Position numbers and translations under genes: made by a program | Assembly: GCA_031258895.1 (NCBI GenBank) | Contig: JAIRMF010000061.1 | Span: 1 to 9,130 of the forward strand | Length of the DNA stretch: 9,130 nt | Direction: 5' to 3' | From: Dysgonamonadaceae bacterium | Lineage (GTDB): Bacteria > Bacteroidota > Bacteroidia > Bacteroidales > Azobacteroidaceae | Shown: in pieces, positions 1 to 6,808 of the stretch | Position numbering within the stretch: position 1 is the first letter of the stretch | Layout: every line of letters starts with the position of its first letter | The notes under the pieces: model-generated | What the model saw: the letters and a program-made list of their open reading frames with translations, nothing else | What the model was told of the DNA's origin: nothing | Databases searched by the model: none

Positions 1-65
1 GTTTCGGAAAATTTTTCCCAACAAATTAAATCTGCTAACTGTATTCGAAAAATCTATCCTGACGA

Positions 66-352
66 CGGCAAATCATTTGAATAACTCGGGTAAGATGCAG
101 TGAATTCGGCAAGTCTCCCAAACAGTTTGGATAAAATTCCGAGCACTCGGCAAATCTTCCGAATAACTCGGGTAATATGCCGTGAACGCGGCAAGTTTTC
201 CGAATAACTCGGGGAAGACGCCGTGAACGCGGCAAGTCATTCGAATAACTCGGGAGAAATGCCGTGTACGCGGCAAGTCATTTGAAACAATCGGGAAAAA
301 TTCCGTGAATACGGCAAATCTCCCGAACAGTTCAAATAAAATTCCGAAATCA
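66..352. repeat. 41-bp tandem repeat array, seven units
   Basis: The motif CGGCAA recurs at 66, 107, 148, 189, 230, 271 and 312, an exact 41-bp period, with a decayed eighth unit (GGGCAA) from 353. A typical unit carries two small inverted repeats: CCGA-ATAAC-TCGG in its first half, and, across the unit junction, TGCCG-TGAACG-CGGCA. Units 2 and 7 form a second subtype, with CCCAAACAGTTTGG or CCCGAACAGTTC in place of the first hairpin and ATAAAATTCCGA in the second half. Because 41 is not a multiple of three, open frames read across the array on the minus strand are by-products of the repeat and show no protein-like conservation. Function is unknown. Sequence 1-65 looks like unique or strongly decayed flank. 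Confidence 0.93.
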
Positions 353-654
353 GGGCAATATACTTGCATAATACAATAATTATGCTGCAATACGGATTAT
401 GTTGCACGGATAATCGAAATATTTGCATTTTATAACGCCGGATAACAGCAAATATCTTGCGATTGCAATATGTTATGGCTTTGTTCAAGAAATATTTTGT
501 ATATTTGCAGTCTAAAAGTAAAAATCTCCGAATATTATTTGAAAACAAAATGGGGTACTTTTTTGTTATAATAATAGTTGTGTAAATAAATTTTTAAAAA
601 TCGTCTTAAACGTTTCGGCGTTTTGTATGTCAAAGGAAAAGAAAAGAAACAAGT
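353..654. other. AT-rich intergenic region with several inverted repeats
   Basis: No gene is supported here. Inverted repeats visible by eye are GCATAAT-N6-ATTATGC (366-385), GATTAT-N9-ATAATC (395-415), ATATTTGC-N21-GCAAATAT (419-455) and TTGC-GATT-GCAA (457-468). The octamer ATATTTGC also recurs at 501-508 inside a promoter-like box. The stretch may be the regulatory region of the downstream lipoprotein gene, a small structured RNA, or debris next to the 41-bp array. The sequence does not decide between these. Confidence 0.5.
480..507 (+). promoter_or_regulatory. Candidate Bacteroidota promoter
   Basis: TTTG at 480-483 and TATATTTG at 500-507 match the -33 (TTTG) and -7 (TAnnTTTG) elements of Bacteroidota housekeeping promoters. 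The spacer is 16 nt, shorter than the usual 19-21, which weakens the call. Transcription would begin near 514 and give the lipoprotein gene a leader of roughly 165 nt. Confidence 0.35.
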
Positions 655-662
655 TATATTTG
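655..662 (+). promoter_or_regulatory. Candidate -7 box just upstream of the lipoprotein gene
   Basis: TATATTTG fits the TAnnTTTG consensus and lies 17 nt before the ATG at 680, which would give a very short leader. No TTTG occurs at the usual 19-21 nt upstream; the nearest one, at 622-625, is 29 nt away. Only the -7 half is supported. Confidence 0.35.
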
Positions 663-679
663 TATTAAAAAATAAACAT

Positions 680-1639
680 ATGAAAACAAAACAGATTTTT
701 TTATTCGTACTGTCTATGTTAATGACTTCCTGCGTGATAAGTCGCAGCGTCGATACGTATGTCGGCCCTGAAGTCTACCAGTCAATCCCTCTTGCCCCGG
801 ACATTGTTCTTGTCGCGGAAACTCCGGCTTTCAAATCCCCCGGAACGAATTTTATATGGATTGACGGATACTGGAGCTGGGATAATCGTTATCGTGAATA
901 CGTATGGGTGCAGGGACGCTGGGAGCAGGTCCCTTACCACGGAGCATTCTGGATTCCGGGCTATTGGGATTACAACAACCACGGATACAGGTGGATAGAC
1001 GCCTGCTGGGTGGCAAGAGACCACCATATATCGTACGGATATTATCCCGGGCGTTATGATTACTACGGACGTCCTGTCTATTACCACCGTCCGGGCGCAG
1101 GATTCGAATCAGGCTTCGCCTACGGATATGACCACCGCCAAAGCTCACGCAGTAAAGGATATTCGAGTTCGAGAAATTTTAACGACGCGCCAATCGAAAA
1201 AAGAAGGCAGGAGACAAGAGAATTTTACCGAACATCGCAAACGTCACGCCGTGACGCCGCCACCAACCGCACCTCCCAGAGCGACATAAGAATACGCGAG
1301 GGAAATTCTTCGCGATCTTCGGCAACATCGCCATCAGGCACATCGCGTTCATCGTCCCCTTCAGCCACATCGCCTTCAGCCACATCGCGTTCGTCGTCCC
1401 CTTCAGCCACACCACCATCAGCCACATCGCGTTCATCGTCCCCTCCGGCCACACCGCCATCAGCCACATCGCGTTCGTCGTCCCCTCCGGCAACAAATAC
1501 CACAGTACGGAAAACGGTCAGAAACATTCGCAGCAACAGCAATACACGCAGCGAAAGCAACGCAAATAACAGTTCTTCTGAATCGAGAGGTTCGAGCGAC
1601 GCATCTTCCGGTGCGCAGCAGAGAGGAGGGAAGCGATAG
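680..1639 (+). CDS. WXXGXW-repeat lipoprotein with Ser/Arg/Pro-rich tail
   Basis: A 319-residue protein starting at the ATG at 680, where a signal sequence begins (MKTKQIFLFVLSMLMTSC). The frame stays open back to a TTG at 623, but that would put a charged segment in front of the signal peptide. Cys18 after LMTS is a plausible lipobox, so a lipid-anchored envelope protein is expected. Four W-x-x-G-x-W motifs follow: WIDGYW (60-65), WVQGRW (76-81), WIPGYW (91-96) and a degenerate WIDACW (105-110), as in the YXWGXW/WXXGXW repeat family (Pfam PF12779), whose function is unknown. A Tyr/Gly-rich stretch follows (about 117-160). From about residue 200 the chain is low-complexity Ser/Arg/Thr/Pro, including four copies of a 14-residue repeat (221-274) and a final Ser/Asn/Gly-rich tail. 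The family call rests on the Trp motifs; the tail looks disordered. The stop codon abuts the stop of the convergent peptidase gene with no bases between. Confidence 0.85.
   Translation: MKTKQIFLFVLSMLMTSCVISRSVDTYVGPEVYQSIPLAPDIVLVAETPAFKSPGTNFIWIDGYWSWDNRYREYVWVQGRWEQVPYHGAFWIPGYWDYNNHGYRWIDACWVARDHHISYGYYPGRYDYYGRPVYYHRPGAGFESGFAYGYDHRQSSRSKGYSSSRNFNDAPIEKRRQETREFYRTSQTSRRDAATNRTSQSDIRIREGNSSRSSATSPSGTSRSSSPSATSPSATSRSSSPSATPPSATSRSSSPPATPPSATSRSSSPPATNTTVRKTVRNIRSNSNTRSESNANNSSSESRGSSDASSGAQQRGGKR
1340..1498 (+). repeat. 42-bp in-frame coding repeat, about four copies
   Basis: ACATCGCGTTC recurs at 1340, 1382, 1424 and 1466, an exact 42-bp period, encoding 14-residue units of the type TSRSSSP(S/P)AT(S/P)PSA. 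Most differences between copies are synonymous or Ser/Pro changes. Because 42 is a multiple of three, gain or loss of copies would keep the reading frame and only change the length of the lipoprotein tail. Confidence 0.9.
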
Positions 1640-2644
1640 TTACAGTCCGGTCTTGAGCATTGTCCTGGCAAGTTCTATCATCGTGTCCTTGTCGGCGGCA
1701 AGATCACTGTCCCTGAGTTCCGCGTGAATATCGGGGTCGATCCCGAATTCAATATGCCGCATGTCCGCATCAAGCATGGGACACGCCGAAAACCGGACAG
1801 ACCAGCCGTTAGGTAGTTCCGAACTGAACGGCAGACCGCTACCGCCTCCGGTACGATCGCCAAGAATCGTAACCTTGGGACAGTAACGCATAGAGTTCAC
1901 AAAGTCGTTCGTTGCGCTGTAACAACTCCTGTTGGTAAGCACGATAACCTACTTGGGATAAAATTGTGCTGCCGGCTCTGCGTGACGCGGGTACGGATCC
2001 GAGAAATCGTTGCGGCCCTTGCCGGTTTTGTGGTATATATAGCCGACAAGCGTCCTGCCGGTAACAAATCGAGATACTAATGTCTCGACATTCGACAAGT
2101 AACCGCCGCCATTGTTGCGTACGTCAAGAATAATCCCCTCGCAATCGCGCATCCCGTTCAGAATGTGATCCAAACCCTGCTCACTTAACGCAGAAGAAAA
2201 ATTGCCATAGTAAATATACCCTACATTGTCGCCGAAAATCCTGTAACTTATGCCCCCGGAAATGGAATAATCGGTCTGTAAATACTTGCTCACTAAATCC
2301 GCATCGAAATTTGCGGGATAATCCTCGTACCACTTCCAATAACGCCCCACATTGAACGGCGAGGTAAGATTCACATGCCCATCCCTCAACTCTTGCAGCA
2401 TAGTGTCCAACGTGTTAAACAACTCCTCCGCATTCATCGTATCGTTGATCTTTGCGGAATATTCGGTGTGGATACTGTCCCAGTCAATTCCCTTATAATC
2501 GAAAAAACAGTAGTGCTCGTCTAATATCTTCCACAACGCTTCGAAATTGCCCCGAGGATCGTCCGGATATTCCTCAATCTTAATACATGAAACGTGAGAT
2601 ATGAGGCAAAAAAGAATAAACAGATGTAATTTACTCAAATACAT
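1640..2644 (-). pseudogene. S41-family peptidase lipoprotein with in-frame amber stop
   Basis: The frame starts at the ATG at 2644 with a lipoprotein-like signal (MYLSKLHLFILFCLISHVSC, Cys20). An S41 N-terminal region follows (about 30-100, with LRDGHVNL at 86-93), then the family signature LDVRNNGGG at 173-181. A TAG at 1949-1951 (codon 232) interrupts it. The same frame then continues without shift as VIVLTNRSCYSATNDF and ends at 1640. Ser243 in CYSATND aligns with the S41 catalytic serine, so the 231-residue product lacks the nucleophile. Read through, it is 334 codons, a normal size for Bacteroidota S41 lipoproteins, and the part after the stop is still well conserved, implying a recent mutation or a sequence error. 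TAG ends three other genes here, so recoding is unlikely. It overlaps the upstream DUF3316-like gene by 14 nt, consistent with translational coupling in the operon. Confidence 0.85.
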
Positions 2645-3470
2645 GGCGATACTGGTTAAGCTTCTTACCCGGCGCTACGAAAAAATTTCTGGAAACGCCC
2701 AAGTAAAAATCGTTGGAACGTAATTTGGTTTCAAGATTACTAATTCGCGTCTGATAAAACGAATCTGTATATCCAACCCGAAAAGTAGTATTGCCGGAAG
2801 GAATCTCAATCGTAAATATATTTTTGAAAAATAAATAATTGTGGAAAGATGAGAGATGCAGAAGATTGTTACGATTTCCTAACCCGATCTCGTAATACGA
2901 CTGTCCGAATTCCGGAGAATACATGACGCCAACAGACGGGAAACTTAATTGCCATGAAAATCTGACTGGAAATGAACTGACCGGTAAGGCATAACTCGCG
3001 ATAGAAGACAGATTAATACCTGTATGAAATTTACCGGTAGCAGGATTGTTGCCGTTCCTGCTGTTTAGTATGAAGCCCAACATGCAATCAATCTGCGCTC
3101 CAAGATATAACCGTAGTCCACAGGTGGTTCTCAGCTTGTAAAATAGCCCGTAATCATATTGAAATGTGCCGACACGATAAACGGCAGTACCCGTAGGATT
3201 AGCGGTTTGCAGGTAAGCGACATCGAAAAAATGTTGAGAAACTAACTTTAATTTGCTCTCGTCACGGGAAAATATTTTCATACGTTCCGAGATAAACCCG
3301 AATTTCATGCCGTCGTATTGCAATGGAGAAAAGTAGGAGTCATATACACTCGATGCTCCGATCGCAAGCATCGTAGATTCATAAGTCAGATTAATAGGAC
3401 CTTCTTGAGAAAAAACATGCAGTTTTAATAGAAAGAAAAGGATGCATATATCTATTACTTTTTTTCTCAT
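2631..3470 (-). CDS. DUF3316-like predicted outer-membrane protein
   Basis: A 279-residue protein from the ATG at 3470, which begins a clear signal peptide (MRKKVIDICILFFLLKLHVFSQ). The frame is open to a TTG at 3497 inside the upstream gene, but that start would put nine polar residues ahead of the signal. The mature part has alternating hydrophobic/polar strands, many aromatic residues and Gly/Asn turns, which suggests a beta-barrel or beta-rich envelope protein. The overall look, with an N-terminal TYESTMLAIGASSVYDSYFS segment and an S41 peptidase partner, resembles the Bacteroidales DUF3316 family (PF11777) of unknown function; this comes from memory and is not verified. It lies 16 nt after the DUF1097-like gene and overlaps the peptidase gene by 14 nt. 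Its stop is TAA at 2631. Confidence 0.7.
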   Translation of the reverse strand: MRKKVIDICILFFLLKLHVFSQEGPINLTYESTMLAIGASSVYDSYFSPLQYDGMKFGFISERMKIFSRDESKLKLVSQHFFDVAYLQTANPTGTAVYRVGTFQYDYGLFYKLRTTCGLRLYLGAQIDCMLGFILNSRNGNNPATGKFHTGINLSSIASYALPVSSFPVRFSWQLSFPSVGVMYSPEFGQSYYEIGLGNRNNLLHLSSFHNYLFFKNIFTIEIPSGNTTFRVGYTDSFYQTRISNLETKLRSNDFYLGVSRNFFVAPGKKLNQYRHVFE

Positions 3471-3486
3471 CGGTAAAAGATATTCT

Positions 3487-4005
3487 CTATTTTTCAATTA
3501 GCTTGGCCAAAACATCTTTCCCTGCAATAGTGATCCAACCGAATAGTAACCCGATGAAGCCGTAAATCAATTCAACAGTTGCAGCTGTTCCGATTCCTGC
3601 ATCCGGCACATAATTCATGATGCCAAAATAACAGCCGGAGGCAACAAACATGGCGGGAATAAGGTTTATCCATGGCAATTTTTCAAGATAAAGCACGAGA
3701 AAAACCACAATAAACACCGCTATGGGCACACAAAAAAATGTGGTAAGTCCTGCAAAAGCGTTAGCGATTAGGATAATACCTATTGAAAATCCTATACCTA
3801 TAACATAGCCGAGCGTTGCGCGGATACCATCTTTCAGCGTACAGCCCGAAAAGAAATAGACTGCCCATGACACGAATGCAATGTATGTGAATCCATTTTC
3901 ACTACCGATAGGCATGTGAGATTTAAGTATCTGATCGATACAAACGATGGTAAATGCGAGCAAAGCAGTCCATGCGGAACCGACGGCGAAAGTTAGCTTC
4001 TTCAT
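3487..4005 (-). CDS. DUF1097-like inner-membrane protein
   Basis: A 172-residue, very hydrophobic protein with about five predicted membrane segments (near 5-25, 38-55, 62-85, 88-108 and 135-165). The segment WAVYFFSGCTLKDGIRATLGYVIG and the length resemble E. coli YcdZ and other DUF1097 proteins (PF06496), whose function is unknown. It has no soluble domain and no motif indicating an enzyme. It is the second gene of the operon, 21 nt after the MFS transporter, which suggests an accessory role in transport; that is inference from position only. The start ATG at 4005 follows a perfect 14-bp palindrome. The family call is moderately sure and the membrane call is strong. Confidence 0.7.
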   Translation of the reverse strand: MKKLTFAVGSAWTALLAFTIVCIDQILKSHMPIGSENGFTYIAFVSWAVYFFSGCTLKDGIRATLGYVIGIGFSIGIILIANAFAGLTTFFCVPIAVFIVVFLVLYLEKLPWINLIPAMFVASGCYFGIMNYVPDAGIGTAATVELIYGFIGLLFGWITIAGKDVLAKLIEK

Positions 4006-4019
4006 AATTCAATTGAATT
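4006..4019. repeat. Perfect 14-bp palindrome before the DUF1097-like gene
   Basis: AATTCAATTGAATT is self-complementary and lies directly against the start codon of the DUF1097-like gene, within the 21-nt gap after the MFS stop codon. In the mRNA it could form a weak hairpin near the start site. A chance occurrence in AT-rich spacer is also possible. Confidence 0.5.
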
Positions 4020-4026
4020 GTTAAAG

Positions 4027-5376
4027 TTAAAGATTCCTTTTAGCCTTTTCCAATCCGTAGCCTTTTCGCCTGTCTTCAAGTTTTAGGAAATAGGCGACAA
4101 AAATCGCCAGTACTCCGAAGAAGGCAAAAATCAACATGGGCAAAGTATAGTCGTAAGTCGCGGCGCCTTTGTCGTCGAATCCGGTGACACACCATTTCTT
4201 CAACACCCAACCGATAAGGTAAGGCACTCCCGCAAGTCCGATATTTTGCACCCAGAAAATAAGGGCATAAGCTGTGCCGAGTTGTTTTTCGGGAATAATT
4301 TTTGGAACGGAAGGCCACATTGCCGAAGGGACAAGTGAGAATGCTATTCCGAGCAAAATAACAACAAAGATTGCAAACCAAATATAATTCAGATAAGGCA
4401 TGGCAAAGAGCAGATGCACAACCACGAGCAACAATGAGCCGATGAGCATTAATGTTGCTCCGTGCCCTTTTTTGTCATATATCCAACCGAAGAACGGAGT
4501 CATAAGCATGTTGCCGAGAGGCAGCAAACTCGGTATAAGTCCGGCAAATTCCTTATCCACGCCATATTTATTTACCATCAGCGATGCGGCGAATTTCATG
4601 AATGGGAACACGGCGGAGTAGAAGAGGACACACAGAATTGCGACTAACCAGAAGCCTTTATTAGCAAACACTACTCCTACGTCGCGCAATTTGAATTCTT
4701 CTTCATCTGTTTTTGTCTCAGATGCGGCTATTTCGCGGTCAAGTTTTTTATCCATCACGCAATAGACTAAGAAAATCAACAGGCCGATTGTCAACATTGC
4801 GAGAGAAACCAGCAACGGTGAGGACATTGAGAACTCACGGGCGATAAAAGGACTGAGAGCCATGGCGAATGCGGTTCCCAATCTTGCTATGGCGACTTGA
4901 ATTCCCATCGCGAGGGCAAGTTCTCGTGTTTTCCCGAACCATTTCACGATAATTTTTGAGACCGTGATGCCGGTTATTTCAATGCCCATTGCGAATACTG
5001 CAAATCCACCGCAGGCGACTAGGATTTGTGTTCGGATTCCCAGGATGGTTCCTGCATCGGGGGAGATGTATTGGATGGCATAATACTTGATCGCACACCC
5101 CACTAACATGAGTGCTGCCGACATTGTACCGGTGAAACGGACTCCCATCTTGTCGAGTATAATTCCTCCGAAGAACAGCATCAGCAGGATCACGTTCAAC
5201 CATCCGTAGGCGCTGTTGAAGAGCCCGAATTCGTCACTCGACCACAGGAACGGTTTTTCTCCCAGCATGTCCATCAGGGGTGACATTGCGTCGTTGAGGA
5301 AGTACCCCCACATCATTGTGAACGACACAATTACCAGCGCTATCCAGCGCATCTTTTTGTTATTTCTTAGAGCCAT
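4027..5376 (-). CDS. MFS transporter, MFSD1/OFA-like
   Basis: A 449-residue polytopic membrane protein with about 12 membrane segments and a charged central loop (209-232, MDKKLDREIAASETKTDEEE region), the standard 6+6 MFS arrangement. MFS motif A appears after the second segment as GGIILDKMGVR (70-80) and again in the matching second-half loop as GWIYDKKGHG (297-306). The C-terminal half contains GTAYALIFWVQNIGLAGVP (367-385), a pattern seen in MFSD1-type and oxalate/formate-antiporter-type carriers; MFSD1 in animals moves dipeptides. The substrate is not readable from the sequence, and annotation pipelines may label it a generic or nitrate/nitrite MFS protein. It is first in the operon, with a consensus promoter at 5436-5467 and a 21-bp palindrome array just behind that promoter. 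Confidence 0.85.
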   Translation of the reverse strand: MALRNNKKMRWIALVIVSFTMMWGYFLNDAMSPLMDMLGEKPFLWSSDEFGLFNSAYGWLNVILLMLFFGGIILDKMGVRFTGTMSAALMLVGCAIKYYAIQYISPDAGTILGIRTQILVACGGFAVFAMGIEITGITVSKIIVKWFGKTRELALAMGIQVAIARLGTAFAMALSPFIAREFSMSSPLLVSLAMLTIGLLIFLVYCVMDKKLDREIAASETKTDEEEFKLRDVGVVFANKGFWLVAILCVLFYSAVFPFMKFAASLMVNKYGVDKEFAGLIPSLLPLGNMLMTPFFGWIYDKKGHGATLMLIGSLLLVVVHLLFAMPYLNYIWFAIFVVILLGIAFSLVPSAMWPSVPKIIPEKQLGTAYALIFWVQNIGLAGVPYLIGWVLKKWCVTGFDDKGAATYDYTLPMLIFAFFGVLAIFVAYFLKLEDRRKGYGLEKAKRNL

Positions 5377-5435
5377 AATAAAAAGTATTTAATTTATTTT
5401 GTTTGTGTTCTGAGGTCTGTAATTTTCTCCGGATG

Positions 5436-5467
5436 CAAAAGTATGGATTTTTATTTATAAAAACAAA
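5436..5467 (-). promoter_or_regulatory. Promoter of the MFS operon
   Basis: Read on the minus strand, TTTG (5467-5464) is followed after exactly 20 nt by TACTTTTG (5443-5436), a full match to the Bacteroidota -33 TTTG / -7 TAnnTTTG promoter. Transcription would start near 5429, leaving a leader of about 50 nt before the ATG at 5376. The palindrome array begins about 44 bp upstream of the -33 box. Confidence 0.75.
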
Positions 5468-5510
5468 TTTGCAGGGATATAAAACCGGCGATAAGATGCT
5501 TCGGCGACCA

Positions 5511-5697
5511 TTCCCGTTGTTACGGAAACCATTTCCGTTGTTACGGAAACTATTTCCGTTGTTACGGAAACTATTTCCGTTGTTACGGAAACCATTCCCG
5601 TTATTACGGAAACTATTTCCGTTGTTACGGAAACCATTTCCGTTGTTACGGAAACCATTTCCGTTATTACGGAAACCATTTCCGTTGTTACGGCAAA
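5511..5697. repeat. 21-bp tandem array of nine palindromes
   Basis: TTACGG recurs at 5520 and then every 21 bp up to 5688. Each unit is the inverted repeat TTTCCGT-N4-ACGGAAA (7-bp stem, loop TGTT or TATT) followed by a 3-nt spacer, CCA or CTA. Copies 2, 3, 4, 6 and 7 have identical palindromes. Copies 1 and 5 have one T-to-C change in the left arm, copies 5 and 8 have the TATT loop, and copy 9 has an extra C in the right arm. It sits between the 3' end of asd and the MFS promoter. Open frames through it (repeats such as LLRKPFP or TTEMVSV) are artefacts of a period divisible by three. It could be a multi-site operator, a series of RNA hairpins ending asd transcripts, or a selfish repeat. Confidence 0.95.
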
Positions 5698-5713
5698 CCA
5701 TGAACTTAGAGAA

Positions 5714-5742
5714 ACGGGAAAATTCTAAGAGTTATTTTCCGT
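5714..5742 (-). terminator. Possible stem-loop at the asd 3' end
   Basis: On the minus strand ACGGAAAAT (5742-5734) can pair with ATTTTCCCGT (5723-5714) with one bulged C and a 10-nt loop containing the asd stop codon. No T-tract follows, so it is a weak intrinsic terminator at best. The left arm TTTTCCGTTAT resembles the unit of the neighbouring 21-bp array. Confidence 0.35.
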
Positions 5743-6732
5743 TATGAGATATTCCGCTATCTGCACCGCATTTAGCGCCGCACCTTTCCTTATCTGATCG
5801 CCGACACACCAAAAAGACAGACCGTTGGGATTGGAGATGTCCTTTCTGATCCTGCCGACATAGACCGGATCGGTCGATGCAACGAAAAGCGGCATCGGGT
5901 ATTGTTTTTCCGAAGGCTTATCCTGAACGGTTACGCCTTTGGCTTTGGAAAACGCCGCAACAGCCTCCTCTACCGAAATGGGACGGACGGTCTCAATCCA
6001 AATAACTTCAGAATGGGCACGAAGTGTGGGAACGCGTACACAAGTTGCACTGACGTCTACGTTTGAATGCATTATTTTTCGCGTTTCGTGGTGCATCTTC
6101 ATCTCTTCTTTCGTGTAGCCATTGTCGAGGAAGACGTCTATATGGGGTATAACATTGAATGCTAACTGATGTGCAAATCTCTCTGTCGTCGGCTTTTCTC
6201 CTGACGCAATCTGTTCGTGCTGGCCGATCAGCTCTGCCATTGCGGCCGCACCGGCTCCCGATGCAGACTGATATGTCGCCACATGGATACGGCGGATAGG
6301 CGAAATATCGTTCAGAGGTTTCAGAGCCACTACCATCTGAATGGTAGAGCAGTTTGGGTTGGCGATTATCCTTTTGGGGCGAACCGATGCGTCTTCGGGA
6401 TTGACTTCCGGAACGACCAGCGGGACGTCGCTATCCATACGGAATGCGCTGGAATTGTCGATCATTATCGCGCCGTGTTTTGTTATCGTTTCGGCGTATT
6501 CTCTTGATATGCTTGCGCCGGCCGAAGTGAAGGCAATATCAATGTTAATGAAATCGTCGTTATGCCGCAATTCTTTAACCGCGTATGATTTGTCTTTGAA
6601 GTTGTACGTCTTTCCGGCGCTGCGCGACGAACCGAACAGTTTCAATTCGTCAATCGGGAAATTTCTTTCTGCTAAAATCTTCAGGAATTCCTGCCCTACG
6701 GCCCCACTTGCACCAACAATTGCTATGTTCAT
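5725..6732 (-). CDS. asd: Aspartate-semialdehyde dehydrogenase
   Basis: A 335-residue cytoplasmic enzyme that reduces aspartyl-4-phosphate with NADPH to aspartate semialdehyde, the shared precursor of lysine/diaminopimelate, threonine and methionine. The N-terminal nucleotide-binding motif is [10 protein letters not shown] (7-16). The catalytic Cys128 lies in NPNCST, Gln155 in [10 protein letters not shown], and the active-site Arg238 and His240 in [17 protein letters not shown] (34-41) matches the cofactor phosphate-binding loop, and [11 protein letters not shown] (311-321) the conserved C-terminal segment. Length and motifs fit the shorter type found in Gram-positives and Bacteroidota. The gene is complete, starts at the ATG at 6732 and ends with TAG. 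It is monocistronic as far as can be seen, with a 21-bp palindrome array downstream and a divergent secreted-protein gene upstream. Confidence 0.97.
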   Translation of the reverse strand: MNIAIVGASGAVGQEFLKILAERNFPIDELKLFGSSRSAGKTYNFKDKSYAVKELRHNDDFINIDIAFTSAGASISREYAETITKHGAIMIDNSSAFRMDSDVPLVVPEVNPEDASVRPKRIIANPNCSTIQMVVALKPLNDISPIRRIHVATYQSASGAGAAAMAELIGQHEQIASGEKPTTERFAHQLAFNVIPHIDVFLDNGYTKEEMKMHHETRKIMHSNVDVSATCVRVPTLRAHSEVIWIETVRPISVEEAVAAFSKAKGVTVQDKPSEKQYPMPLFVASTDPVYVGRIRKDISNPNGLSFWCVGDQIRKGAALNAVQIAEYLITENNS

Positions 6733-6768
6733 CTTTTTATGGAAAAATGTTCGCTTAAAAAATTATTG

Positions 6769-6776
6769 TAACTTTG
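6769..6776 (+). promoter_or_regulatory. -7 box for the lamin-tail-domain gene
   Basis: TAACTTTG matches TAnnTTTG, 70 nt before the ATG at 6847. No good TTTG lies 19-21 nt upstream; only AATG occurs there. The predicted start is near 6783. Confidence 0.45.
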
Positions 6777-6784
6777 TAGTCTAA

Positions 6785-6807
6785 AACCCGAAACTCATCG
6801 AGGGGTT
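6785..6807. other. Imperfect inverted repeat between the divergent promoters
   Basis: AACC (6785-6788) can pair with GGTT (6804-6807) and CGA (6789-6791) with TCG (6798-6800), leaving a 3-nt bulge and a 6-nt loop. It falls in the stretch where the predicted 5' ends of the asd and lamin-tail-domain transcripts overlap. It is short and could be chance. Confidence 0.3.
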
Positions 6808-6808
6808 G

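Noticed and set aside
66..352. CRISPR array
   Set aside because: Units are contiguous and similar over their whole 41 bp, with no unique spacers and no cas genes nearby.
35..548. Minus-strand open frames of 66-105 residues over the 41-bp array
   Set aside because: They read the same repeat in successive frames (recurring VIRKTCRVHG/LPELFG-type segments), with no start context or protein-like composition.
623..679. TTG start for the lipoprotein at 623
   Set aside because: It adds 19 mostly charged residues ahead of a clear lipoprotein signal peptide; the ATG at 680 fits better.
1225..1671. 148-residue minus-strand open frame with GGDDERDVADG repeats
   Set aside because: It is the antisense reading of the Ser/Pro coding repeat.
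1640..2644. Alternative genetic code with TAG read as an amino acid
   Set aside because: TAG terminates the lipoprotein, asd and DUF1097-like genes, and no other internal TAG is seen.
3471..3497. TTG start for the DUF3316-like gene at 3497
   Set aside because: It would place polar residues before the signal peptide; the ATG at 3470 starts it directly.
5403..5747. Plus- and minus-strand open frames with LLRKPFP or NNGNGFR repeats
   Set aside because: They exist only because the 21-bp period is a multiple of three and the unit lacks stops; the palindromic DNA explains them.
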